From assembly GCA_016713565.1 (NCBI GenBank), contig JADJOX010000007.1, positions 186,001 through 250,000 on the forward strand: a stretch of DNA of 64,000 nucleotides, in the 5' to 3' direction. The position numbers were made by a program, and so were the translations under genes. Source of the stretch: Ignavibacteriota bacterium. Lineage in GTDB: Bacteria; Bacteroidota; Ignavibacteria; Ignavibacteriales; Melioribacteraceae. Shown here piece after piece: positions 17,749 through 25,828 of this stretch. Below the pieces are notes generated by a model that was not told the DNA's origin, made no database searches, and was given only the letters and a program-made list of their open reading frames with translations. The first letter of the stretch is position 1. Each line of letters opens with the position of its first letter.

Positions 17749-18303
17749 TTAAATTGAGATCGAACTTACTTCGGCCATTTCCATTCCGCGTTTTAATGCT
17801 TGTTCATTTAGCGGAATTAAATTATGATATCTTTCTGGAAGAACTTTTTTTAATCCTTCAAGAATATTTTTAATTTCAATAATTGGCCTTTTTTGTAGAA
17901 AACTTCCCAACATAATCATATTCATAATTTTTATGTTTTTCATCTTAGCGGCTTCTTTTGTCGCATCAATTCCAATAATCTCAATATCATTTCTTGTGGG
18001 AGGATGAATAACATTATTAGCTTCATAAAGAAGCAATCCGCCTTGTTTAACCGCTTTTTCAAATTTATCAACAGAAGGCTGATTAAGTGCAATAACCGTA
18101 TCAAATTTTGAAATTATAGGAGAACTTATTTTTGTATCGCTGATAATGGCAATACAATTTGCGGTTCCGCCGCGCATTTCAGGTCCATATGAAGGCATCC
18201 AGCTTACTTCTTTATTTTCAATCATACCTGAATAACAAAGTATCATTCCCATTGAGAGCACGCCTTGACCGCCAAATCCTGCAATAATAATTTCTTCAGT
18301 CAT
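17749..18303 (-). CDS. oorC: 2-oxoglutarate:ferredoxin oxidoreductase gamma subunit
   Basis: Gamma subunit (184 aa) of a four-subunit 2-oxoacid:acceptor oxidoreductase. The opening EEIIIAGFGGQGVLSMGMIL and PSYGPEMRGGTANCIAIIS are hallmark motifs of the gamma domain. It is the last gene of a delta-alpha-beta-gamma operon whose order matches oorDABC of Campylobacter and Helicobacter, which oxidises 2-oxoglutarate to succinyl-CoA with ferredoxin as acceptor. The beta gene ends 2 bases upstream. Substrate assignment rests on operon order and subunit type. A 2-oxoisovalerate or pyruvate enzyme is less likely. Confidence 0.9.
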   Translation of the reverse strand: MTEEIIIAGFGGQGVLSMGMILCYSGMIENKEVSWMPSYGPEMRGGTANCIAIISDTKISSPIISKFDTVIALNQPSVDKFEKAVKQGGLLLYEANNVIHPPTRNDIEIIGIDATKEAAKMKNIKIMNMIMLGSFLQKRPIIEIKNILEGLKKVLPERYHNLIPLNEQALKRGMEMAEVSSISI

Positions 18304-18305
18304 AA

Positions 18306-19130
18306 TTAACTCCTCCCATTTGGTAATTTAATATCGCCGAGCGGATAATACGGAAGCATATTTTCTTCAAGCCAATGATTAGATTCAATTGGAGTCATTT
18401 TCCAATTGGAAGGACAGTTACTAACTATTTCAATAAAACATGTGCCCTTATTATCTTTCTGAAATTCAAATGCTTTTTGAATTGCTTTTTTAGCCTTGCG
18501 TACATTACCGGGTTTATGAACCGATTGACGAGTAACATAGTAAGTTCCAGGAAGCATGGCAACTAATTCAGTCATCTTTAAAGGATTACCCATTGTATTA
18601 ACATCTCTTCCAAATGGTGAAGTAGTTGATTTCATCCCGGGTAATGTTGTCGGAGCCATTTGTCCGCCCGTCATTCCGTAAATTCCGTTATTGATAAAAA
18701 GTATTAAAATATTTTCTCCTCTATTGCAAGTATGAATAGTTTCACCTGTTCCAATTGCGGCTAAATCTCCATCACCTTGATAAGAAAAAACATATTTATC
18801 CGGAAGAACTCTTTTAATTCCTGTAGCCGCTGCGGAAGCTCTGCCATGTGCGGCTTCCGAAAAATCAATATTCAAATAATTATAAGCAAGAACGGAACAT
18901 CCAACCGGAGCAACACCAATAACATCAGATTGAATTCCCATTTCATCAATTACTTCCGCTAAAATTCTATGAACAACTCCATGTCCGCAACCCGGACAGT
19001 AATGCATATCGACATCCAACAAAGTACCGGGTTTTTCATAAACAATATTTTCAGGAGAAATTACTTCCGCGTGTTCACATCTTAAAGTATGTTCAAAATG
19101 TTCATCATCTATTAAAGCTTTTTCATTCAT
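18306..19130 (-). CDS. oorB: 2-oxoglutarate:ferredoxin oxidoreductase beta subunit (TPP-binding)
   Basis: Carries the thiamine pyrophosphate site of the oxidoreductase (274 aa). The cluster-binding MHYCPGCGHGVVHRI is at about residues 42-56. The TPP motif GDGDLAAIGTGETIHTCNRG is followed by FINNGIYGMTGGQ, which supplies the asparagine pair, and APVGCSVLAYNYLN carries a further conserved Cys. The 3' end is 2 bases from the gamma start, and the 5' end overlaps the alpha stop by 4 bases (ATGA). Confidence 0.93.
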   Translation of the reverse strand: MNEKALIDDEHFEHTLRCEHAEVISPENIVYEKPGTLLDVDMHYCPGCGHGVVHRILAEVIDEMGIQSDVIGVAPVGCSVLAYNYLNIDFSEAAHGRASAAATGIKRVLPDKYVFSYQGDGDLAAIGTGETIHTCNRGENILILFINNGIYGMTGGQMAPTTLPGMKSTTSPFGRDVNTMGNPLKMTELVAMLPGTYYVTRQSVHKPGNVRKAKKAIQKAFEFQKDNKGTCFIEIVSNCPSNWKMTPIESNHWLEENMLPYYPLGDIKLPNGRS

Positions 19131-20197
19131 ACGGCAACTCCTACTAATTTTTCTTCCAATGCTTTTAGAATTTCTTCTGGAGCGGGAACCACGCCGCCCA
19201 TTCTTCCGTAAAATTCAACCGGAATTTTTCCATTTACAGCTAATCTTACATCTTCCACCATTTGTCCGGCATTCATTTCAACATCAAGAATACTTTTAAT
19301 TTGACCGGCAAGTTTATTAATAATTTCATAAGGATATGGGAACAAAGTAATTGGTCTTAAAACGCCAACTTTAATTCCTTTTTCTCTTGCCAGGTGAGCT
19401 GCTTTTGTGCAAATTCTTGCAACCAATCCATAAGCCACAATTAAGTAATCTGCATCCTCACAGTCTATTAATTCATAAAGAATCTCATTTTTTTCTATTT
19501 CTTTGTATTTGTTTTGCAGATGAATATTTTGCATTTCCATTTCTTCTGCTTTAAGATTTAAAGAAGTTATAATATTATGATTTCTTGTTTGGGATTTTCC
19601 TGTTAAAGCCCAGTTGAATTCTTCAAATTTTCTCTCTTGCTGAGGAAATAATTCAACCTTTTCCATCATTTGCCCTAGTGCGCCGTCTGTAAGAATTAAA
19701 ACCGGATTTCGATACTTAAATGCCAAATCAAAGCCGAATTTTACAAAATCAGCCATTTCTTGAACTGTAGCGGGAGCTAAAACTATTAATTTATAATCGC
19801 CATGACCACCGCCTTTCACGCTTTGGAAATAGTCACTTTGTCCAGGTTGAATTGTTCCTAATCCCGGACCGCCTCTATTAACATTAACGAGAAGGCAAGG
19901 CAATTCGGCACAAGCAATATACGAAATTCCTTCCTGCATTAAACTTATACCAGGACTTGAAGAAGAAGTCATAACTTTTTTTCCGGTGCCTGCGGCGCCA
20001 TAAACCATATTTATTGAAGCAATTTCACTTTCAGCTTGAAGTACAACCATTCCGGTTCTGTTTTCGGCTTCGCGGCTTAAATACTCTAAAACTTCAGATT
20101 GAGGAGTTATTGGATAACCAAAATAAGCATCACAGCCGCAGCGTATTGCTGCTTCGGCTAATGCTTCATTGCCTTTCATTAATTGTAATTCTTTCAT
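19127..20197 (-). CDS. oorA: 2-oxoglutarate:ferredoxin oxidoreductase alpha subunit
   Basis: Alpha subunit (356 aa), without the fused gamma domain found in KorA-type proteins. It shows GNEALAEAAIRCGCDAYFGY at the N-terminus and then PITPQSEVLEYLS. The acceptor-domain stretch MTSSSSPGISLMQEGISYIA is the usual 'TSGPG' region in a serine-rich variant, and NRGGPGLGTIQPGQSDYFQS is strongly conserved in this family. The gene overlaps both neighbours by 4 bases, indicating one translationally coupled operon. Confidence 0.93.
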   Translation of the reverse strand: MKELQLMKGNEALAEAAIRCGCDAYFGYPITPQSEVLEYLSREAENRTGMVVLQAESEIASINMVYGAAGTGKKVMTSSSSPGISLMQEGISYIACAELPCLLVNVNRGGPGLGTIQPGQSDYFQSVKGGGHGDYKLIVLAPATVQEMADFVKFGFDLAFKYRNPVLILTDGALGQMMEKVELFPQQERKFEEFNWALTGKSQTRNHNIITSLNLKAEEMEMQNIHLQNKYKEIEKNEILYELIDCEDADYLIVAYGLVARICTKAAHLAREKGIKVGVLRPITLFPYPYEIINKLAGQIKSILDVEMNAGQMVEDVRLAVNGKIPVEFYGRMGGVVPAPEEILKALEEKLVGVAV

Positions 20198-20481
20198 TCG
20201 TTCACCTCAATTGAAATATCGGAAGTGATATTTTTTACTTCGGCAATTTGCTTGTTGCCGCTATCTGTCTTTCTGTATACTGTTATTGCTCCTTCAGGAC
20301 AAACAAGCGCACAGTTAACACAGCCTGTGCAATTATCAATAACTTTAACTATATACAAATAACCTTTATTATTTACTTGGCGGGCTCTTTGAAGAGAATC
20401 CTGAGGGCATGCTTCAACGCAAAGTTCGCATCCTTTGCATTTTTCAATATCAATAATGATATCGCCTTTAACTTTTGCCAT
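20194..20481 (-). CDS. oorD: ferredoxin-type delta subunit of 2-oxoglutarate:ferredoxin oxidoreductase
   Basis: A 95-residue 2[4Fe-4S] ferredoxin subunit that takes electrons from the TPP site to soluble ferredoxin. Two cluster motifs are intact: CKGCELCVEACP and CTGCVNCALVCP. I choose ATG 20481 (MAKVKGDIIIDIEKC), which has GGAG 8 bases upstream on the minus strand. The open frame extends further upstream to 20553, but the extra 24 residues are hydrophobic and unlike ferredoxins. It is the first gene of the operon. Confidence 0.9.
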   Translation of the reverse strand: MAKVKGDIIIDIEKCKGCELCVEACPQDSLQRARQVNNKGYLYIVKVIDNCTGCVNCALVCPEGAITVYRKTDSGNKQIAEVKNITSDISIEVNE

Positions 20482-20553
20482 AAATACTCCAATATATTCT
20501 ATCAATAATTTTAATAGTATAATATTTATGCCAAAATATTTATAAAAATTCAC

Positions 20554-20799
20554 AAAAAGAAGAAAAACAAAAAATTTGTTTAAGTTGTATAGGAGTAATT
20601 TAATATTAGATAATGGGTCTGTTTATTTTGATTTTATATTTATTCTTATCAGATTTGAGAATTATTAAACTTAAATGAGAAATGAAAATTTGTGTAAAGT
20701 GAAGTAAAAATGATTTCAAAATTGAAAGATATTAAAATGAAATGTAAACCCGATTTTGAATTATTTAAAAAGTTTGCAGTATGAAAAATTGGTTAAAAA
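20554..20799. other. intergenic region with no supported gene
   Basis: It lies between the oorD start and the terminator of the GH109-like gene. It contains only AT-rich sequence and two tiny ORFs (21 and 24 codons) without a well-placed ribosome binding site. It presumably holds the oorDABC promoter. Confidence 0.45.
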
Positions 20800-20831
20800 A
20801 AAGATTCCATCTTTTTAATTATGGAATCTTT
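20800..20831 (-). terminator. intrinsic terminator after the GH109-like gene
   Basis: The stem AAAGATTCCAT / ATGGAATCTTT (11 bp, 10-base loop) is followed on the minus strand by an 8-T run. It lies about 40 bases past the stop. Confidence 0.8.
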
Positions 20832-20871
20832 CGTAATAAAATGTGGATATATTACATCAAAAATCTAAAAA

Positions 20872-22260
20872 TTACTCAATACCAAAAATTCGTTTATTTG
20901 TCATCCACTTGCCTCTAGTAAAATCCGGGAAATACTGGGGCATTCCATTATTTTGGATTGAAACTTCAGATAACGGAGTAATTACACTCCACGCGGCGGC
21001 ATCATAAACATCAATAGGCGGTTCTTTTTCTTCTTTAACGGAATCAACAAATTGTTTTATTGTGAAATAATCAATTCCGCCATGACCGGCACCAACTGCA
21101 TTTTTCTCTTCCTCACTCCATAAATGATGATCATACTTTTTCATATATTCATCAAACTTTTCATTTGATTCCCATTGATGTTGAGGTGACTTTCCTTCAA
21201 TATAAATTCTTCGCCCTTCAAAATCACCGCACCAAACACCTTTTGAACCGTGCAAAGTAAATCCCCATGAATACGGTCGAGGCAAACTTGTATCATGATT
21301 TAAGATTATCGTTTCATCATTTGCCGTTTTAATTACAGAAGTAATAATATCGCCAAGTTTCCATTTTATTTTTGCATTCGGATGATCTTCTCCTCCTTGA
21401 GGATGATTAATTATATAATCTTTCAATCCAACGGCTTTTGTTGCTGTTGAAGTTAAAGTCACAAATCTATTTCCGCGGTTAATATCGAACCATGTAGCAA
21501 CAGGTCCAAGTCCGTGCGTTGGATAAACATCGGCATTTTGATTTATATAATATTGAGTTCGCCATCTTGCTTCGCCCAACGAATTTTTACCGAATTCAAC
21601 ACCGCTATCGGATTGCTTTCCTCCATTAAAAAGCACTTCACGCAAATCATGTCGGTATCCGCAAGTCGCGTGTACAATTTCACCAAATAAACCTTCCCTT
21701 ATCATTTTTAATATTGCCATCGATTCTCTTGCATAACATACATTTTCCAATATCATTAACGGAATTCCTGTTTCTTCATAAGTATTTACCAAATCCCAAC
21801 ATTCTTCCAAATTATTTGCGGCGGAAACTTCCACTCCGGTAAATTTTCCGGCTTTCATACTTGCAACCGACATTCTTGCGTGCCATACCCAAGGTGTTGC
21901 AATTATTACTCCGTCTACGTCATCTCGTTCCAATAATTTCATAAACGCGTAATCGTCGTTAGTATAAACAGCGGCTTCCTTTCGGTTATTTTCGCGTAAT
22001 AGTTTTTGTGTTTTATCAATTGCTTCAGGATCAACATCGCAGATTGCTGTAATTTCGACATCTTGTCTTTGCGAAACTAATCCAACGTGAGAACGTCCTC
22101 TTCCGCCAACGCCGATAAAAGCAATATTTACTTTACCCGATGGTTTAGACCGCTTAAATTTAATTTTATCTTGCGACTTAATTAAATTTGGAGAAACGGC
22201 CAAACCCAAGCCGGCTACTGCAGCGGTTTTCAAGAAATCCCTTCTCTTAAATTGATTCAT
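20872..22260 (-). CDS. Tat-exported GH109-family (Gfo/Idh/MocA-like) glycosidase
   Basis: A 462-residue protein with a Tat signal (KRRDFLKTAAVAGLGLAVSP) and a Rossmann NAD-binding domain (VNIAFIGVGGRGRSHVGLVS, then ITAICDVDPEAI). The C-terminal half has phrases typical of glycoside hydrolase family 109, alpha-N-acetylgalactosaminidase: VYPTHGLGPVATWFDINRGN and VGAGHGGIDYF. GH109 enzymes use tightly bound NAD for a redox-assisted hydrolysis in the periplasm. The gene sits 23 bases downstream of a NagX-like acyltransferase, forming a two-gene operon for amino-sugar glycans (inference). A plain periplasmic oxidoreductase is the alternative. Confidence 0.83.
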   Translation of the reverse strand: MNQFKRRDFLKTAAVAGLGLAVSPNLIKSQDKIKFKRSKPSGKVNIAFIGVGGRGRSHVGLVSQRQDVEITAICDVDPEAIDKTQKLLRENNRKEAAVYTNDDYAFMKLLERDDVDGVIIATPWVWHARMSVASMKAGKFTGVEVSAANNLEECWDLVNTYEETGIPLMILENVCYARESMAILKMIREGLFGEIVHATCGYRHDLREVLFNGGKQSDSGVEFGKNSLGEARWRTQYYINQNADVYPTHGLGPVATWFDINRGNRFVTLTSTATKAVGLKDYIINHPQGGEDHPNAKIKWKLGDIITSVIKTANDETIILNHDTSLPRPYSWGFTLHGSKGVWCGDFEGRRIYIEGKSPQHQWESNEKFDEYMKKYDHHLWSEEEKNAVGAGHGGIDYFTIKQFVDSVKEEKEPPIDVYDAAAWSVITPLSEVSIQNNGMPQYFPDFTRGKWMTNKRIFGIE

Positions 22261-22283
22261 ACAAACTCCTTTTAAAATTCACT

Positions 22284-23399
22284 TTATATTTTAAAGAATA
22301 TCTTTCTTCTATATAGCCAATAACATAAATATAATTCCAATGAAAATACAACCAATGAATTTATAATATTAGAAAATTGAATTGGTACTGATAAAAATTG
22401 AGCGAAGCCGAATACAAAAATATTTACAAATTCATTAAACCATTGTCCACCTATCGACTGACTAAACAAATAAATAAATATTGAATTCATTCCAACGGCA
22501 ACAATAATTGTAAATCCTTTATTTAATTTTTTAATATCTACTAAATAATAAAATATTGCCAAGGTTAATAAAGCCCATCCGCCCGATACAATTACAAATG
22601 AACTTGTGCAAATTCGTTTAATGACTGGTGTAATTCCTAACCAATCAAGACTATATCCGGTAATAATTCCAATAATTCCAGCAACGGCAATAATTTTAAA
22701 TTTTTCTTGGTCAATTTTTTTACTGATTAAAATCTTACCTGCAATAACTCCCCAAATAGTATGTGCCGAAGTAGGAAGAAAATTTATCACAACCCATCCG
22801 CCGCCATTAATTTTATTCATTAAAATAAGGTCAATGTATGAACCAAAATTTTTTCCAATTACAAACGGTTGATCAAATCCGGCGATGTTAGTATATCTGT
22901 ATAAAATTTCAGTTATAACTAATAACATTATTGAAAAAATAAATTGATATCTAATTCTTAAATTAAATAACGCATATGAAATTAAAATTGTAAATCCCAA
23001 TTGAGTCAATACATTCCAAAGTTCCCAAACAAGTTTATGTGAATATCCGCAATGCAGAATAACACCAAGAAAAAAAAGCGTAATACTGCGGATTATAATA
23101 TGTTTTGTTATTTGTGATTTTTCAACACCTTTATTTAATCTTTTATTAATTGAGAATACCATGGCAACGCCAACAATGAACATAAAATACGGCTGAATCA
23201 AATCCCAAAATCTTAAACCGTTCCATGGATGATGATGAAACTGCATAATAATATTATAGAAAAAACTTCCTTCCGTTGATGCTTCCTTAACGTAACCGTA
23301 AAATTCCGTCCCTTCCAAAACAAGAAAGAACATTGTTAAACCTCGAAATAAATCTAATGAAAGTAATCTTTCGCTATTGTGAGAATTAGTTGTCTTCAT
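22284..23399 (-). CDS. NagX/DUF5009-family membrane acyltransferase
   Basis: A 371-residue integral membrane protein with about ten helices. The N-terminus SLDLFRGLTMFFLVLEGTEF and the following IQPYFMFIVGVAMVFSINKR are the signature of the DUF5009/NagX family (COG4299), related to heparan-alpha-glucosaminide N-acetyltransferase. Such proteins are predicted to acetylate terminal amino sugars across the membrane. A histidine-rich patch (MQFHHHPWNG) at about 53-62 lies in an outer loop. It precedes the GH109-like gene by 23 bases, which supports glycan use. The catalytic function is not proven for bacterial members. Confidence 0.82.
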   Translation of the reverse strand: MKTTNSHNSERLLSLDLFRGLTMFFLVLEGTEFYGYVKEASTEGSFFYNIIMQFHHHPWNGLRFWDLIQPYFMFIVGVAMVFSINKRLNKGVEKSQITKHIIIRSITLFFLGVILHCGYSHKLVWELWNVLTQLGFTILISYALFNLRIRYQFIFSIMLLVITEILYRYTNIAGFDQPFVIGKNFGSYIDLILMNKINGGGWVVINFLPTSAHTIWGVIAGKILISKKIDQEKFKIIAVAGIIGIITGYSLDWLGITPVIKRICTSSFVIVSGGWALLTLAIFYYLVDIKKLNKGFTIIVAVGMNSIFIYLFSQSIGGQWFNEFVNIFVFGFAQFLSVPIQFSNIINSLVVFSLELYLCYWLYRRKIFFKI

Positions 23400-23480
23400 A
23401 AGTTGATTTTTTTTTTGTTGAAGTTTAGTTTAGAGAACCGTTAAATAAAAAATAGCTTTTAATTTTCTTGGGCTTAAAAA

Positions 23481-23495
23481 GATAATATTATTATC
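23481..23495. promoter_or_regulatory. short AT-rich palindrome upstream of the NagX/GH109 operon
   Basis: GATAATA-T-TATTATC is a perfect 7-bp inverted repeat 82 bases upstream of the NagX start. It could be an operator, but in such AT-rich DNA it may be chance. Confidence 0.2.
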
Positions 23496-23619
23496 TATAA
23501 GTTTTCAAAAAAAATATAAAAAAAAGTTATTGTCTTTAAACTAATATTTTAAGAATTGATATATATTATAATTTATTTGAAATATACGCTATAAATAAAA
23601 TTATTCATTAGATGAAAAA

Positions 23620-24519
23620 TTATTTTGCGTGCTTTTCCGCATGATAAGAGCTTCTTACAAGCGGACCGGATTCAACAGCCGTAAATCCAAGTTTAGCACC
23701 TTCTTCTCTGTATAATTTGAATTCATCCAAAGTTACATATCTTTCAACGGGTAAATGATTTTTTGTCGGCTGCAAATATTGACCAATTGTCATAATATCA
23801 CAATTATTATCCTTTAGATCTTTCATCAATTCCAGCACTTCTTCTTTCCGCTCACCAATTCCCACCATAATTCCGCTTTTAGTTTTCAATCCATTGTTTT
23901 TGAACCATTTAATCAAATCCAAGCTTCTTTGGTAATTTGCTTGCGGACGAACGGCGTGATATAATCTTTGAACTGTCTCCAAATTATGATTTAAAATATC
24001 AGGCGGGTTTTTCATAATTATTTCAAAAGAATTTTCATTTCCTTGAAAATCAGGAATTAAAATTTCAACGGTGCATTCGGAATTTTTTTCTCTAATTAAT
24101 TCAACAGTTTTAGAAAAAATCGCAGCGCCGCCATCTTGTAATTCATCTCTGTTCACGGAAGTTATAACAACATGTTTTAATCCCAATTCAATTACTGAAT
24201 CGGAAACCCGGTTCGGTTCGTCCCAATCCAAAAATGTTGGTCTTCCGCTTTTAACATCGCAAAAACCGCAAGTTCTTGTACATGTATCTCCAAGTATCAT
24301 GTAAGTTGCGGTTCTATTATTCCAGCATTCGGCTAAATTAGGACATTTAGCTTCTTCGCAAACAGTATTCAGTTTTGATCTGCGCATCATAGAAAGAACT
24401 TCTCTATAATTATCACCGGAAGGTAATCTTACTTTTAACCAATCCGGTCTTCTTCCCAGATCAACTTTATCATTTTCAACTGTATCTTTATAATCTCTTT
24501 GATGTTTATTTAATTTCAT
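23620..24519 (-). CDS. lipA: lipoyl synthase (radical SAM)
   Basis: Inserts two sulfur atoms into octanoyl groups on lipoyl domains. From ATG 24519 it is 299 residues. The auxiliary cluster cysteines are C54, C59 and C65 (CEEAKCPNLAEC), and the radical SAM cluster is C80, C84 and C87 (CTRTCGFC). The C-terminal PLVRSSYHAEK supplies the serine that ligates the auxiliary cluster. I start at MKLNKHQRDYKD because the 12 residues added by the upstream ATG at 24555 are unlike LipA. It is transcribed alone, but its substrates (E2 lipoyl domains) and LipB are encoded 2.5-7 kb away. Confidence 0.96.
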   Translation of the reverse strand: MKLNKHQRDYKDTVENDKVDLGRRPDWLKVRLPSGDNYREVLSMMRRSKLNTVCEEAKCPNLAECWNNRTATYMILGDTCTRTCGFCDVKSGRPTFLDWDEPNRVSDSVIELGLKHVVITSVNRDELQDGGAAIFSKTVELIREKNSECTVEILIPDFQGNENSFEIIMKNPPDILNHNLETVQRLYHAVRPQANYQRSLDLIKWFKNNGLKTKSGIMVGIGERKEEVLELMKDLKDNNCDIMTIGQYLQPTKNHLPVERYVTLDEFKLYREEGAKLGFTAVESGPLVRSSYHAEKHAK

Positions 24520-24632
24520 TACAAATCTTTCAATAATTAAACTCAAAAAATACAAAAAAAATGAACGCTTTGTTAATAGATAAATGTTTCAACAATTTTG
24601 TTATATTTACTGATATTTGAATTGAGAAAATA

Positions 24633-25028
24633 ATGTTTTGTCCCGTTTGCAATAATCCAATGATTGTGTTAGAATTTGAAGGAGTTGAAACCGACTACTG
24701 CACAAACTGCGAGGGCATTTGGTTAGATTCCGGTGAATTGGAACTTTTCCTTGATGATTCAAAAGATAAGCAGGAACTTTTGAATTCCTTTAAAAAAGGG
24801 AAAAAAGGAAGTGAGAAAAAAAGACGCTGCCCCATCTGTAATAAAAAAATGGGGAAAACCAGAGTAAGTGATGATAAAGATATTGTGCTTGATGAATGTA
24901 AAAACGGTCATGGTTTATGGTTTGATAAAGGTGAAATTTTAGAAGTAATTCGTGAAGGTTCAGTAGATAAAAATAATAGAATTATAAAAGTTCTTGAAGA
25001 TATGTATCATAAAAAAATTAATGCCTGA
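24633..25028 (+). CDS. double TFIIB-type zinc-ribbon protein
   Basis: A 131-residue soluble protein made of two zf-TFIIB-like ribbons: CPVCNNPM...CTNCEGIWLDSGELE at about 3-42, and CPICNKKMGKTRV...CKNGHGLWFDKGEI at about 65-107. The second ribbon lacks the fourth cysteine and has CKNGH instead, so a histidine may ligate zinc. The pattern is that of COG3809 proteins of unknown function. It is divergent from lipA, sharing a 113-base intergenic region, and is followed by lemA and an HtpX-like protease on the same strand. Confidence 0.85.
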   Translation: MFCPVCNNPMIVLEFEGVETDYCTNCEGIWLDSGELELFLDDSKDKQELLNSFKKGKKGSEKKRRCPICNKKMGKTRVSDDKDIVLDECKNGHGLWFDKGEILEVIREGSVDKNNRIIKVLEDMYHKKINA

Positions 25029-25148
25029 ATTTAATCATGGTTCTGACAAAAAATCTTTTTTGAGGAAACTATTTTTATTTTCAGATTATTTTTTGGTTCT
25101 AATTGATAAAGGTTAAATGATAAAATTTATATTTAAAATGGAGGATAA

Positions 25149-25703
25149 ATGAGCGGATTTTTAATTTTTGTAATTGCAGTAGCCGTAATTGCAATGTACG
25201 TAGTTTCAATTTACAATTCATTAGTGAGAATGAGAAATCAAGTCAAAAACGCTTGGTCGCAAATAGACGTTCAATTAAAAAGGAGACATGATTTAATTCC
25301 AAATTTAATTGAAACCGTAAAAGGTTATATGAACCATGAAAAAAGTACATTGGAAAATATAACCAAAGCAAGAAGCGCTGCGGTTGACGCTTCTTCTGTT
25401 GCCGATAAATCCAAAGCTGAATCGGAATTAAGCGGCGCTTTACAAAAATTCAACTTAGTTGTTGAGAATTATCCAGATCTAAAAGCAAATCAAAATTTTC
25501 TTGCCCTTCAAGAAGAACTTACGGCAACAGAAAATAAGATCTCATTTTCAAGACAAAATTACAACGACCAAGTTTTATTTTATAATAATAAAGTGGATAC
25601 TTTTCCATCCAATATTATTGCAGGAATGTTCAAATTTGTTAAAGAAACATTTTTCGAAATTCAAGTCGCGGCTGAAAGAGAAGTACCAAAGGTTCAGTTT
25701 TAA
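25149..25703 (+). CDS. lemA: LemA-family protein
   Basis: A 184-residue protein with one N-terminal membrane helix (FLIFVIAVAVIAMYVVSIYN) and a long helical bundle on the far side. The family core is clear: VKNAWSQIDVQLKRRHDLIP, then NLIETVKGYMNHE and the end AAEREVPKVQF. Its function is not settled, but LemA is very often encoded beside an HtpX-type protease, as it is here (the protease starts 126 bases downstream). A strong GGAGG lies just upstream of ATG 25149. A terminator at 25736-25778 separates the two genes, although read-through is possible. Confidence 0.92.
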   Translation: MSGFLIFVIAVAVIAMYVVSIYNSLVRMRNQVKNAWSQIDVQLKRRHDLIPNLIETVKGYMNHEKSTLENITKARSAAVDASSVADKSKAESELSGALQKFNLVVENYPDLKANQNFLALQEELTATENKISFSRQNYNDQVLFYNNKVDTFPSNIIAGMFKFVKETFFEIQVAAEREVPKVQF

Positions 25704-25735
25704 TTTAATTCGTTCATTCAATTTTGATTTAGTAA

Positions 25736-25778
25736 AATTGCCGGTTTGGAGATACTTTATTTCTTTTAATCGGCAATT
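25736..25778 (+). terminator. intrinsic terminator after lemA
   Basis: The stem AATTGCCG / CGGCAATT with a 27-base loop is followed by a TATTTTTTAATT tract on the plus strand. The long loop makes it weaker than the others in the window. Confidence 0.55.
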
Positions 25779-25828
25779 ATTTTTTAATTAATTTTATTAA
25801 AAATTTTATTTCTTATTATTGATTTTAT

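Noticed and set aside
20610..20790. Two tiny plus-strand ORFs (21 and 24 codons) in the oorD/GH109 intergenic region
   Set aside because: AGGAG is too far from the first ATG and the second has no ribosome binding site. The composition is that of AT-rich filler.
25501..25791. 96-aa ORF overlapping the lemA 3' end
   Set aside because: It is a shadow of the lemA frame, is dominated by low-complexity Phe/Lys/Ile runs, and spans the lemA terminator. lemA itself has family motifs in the other frame.
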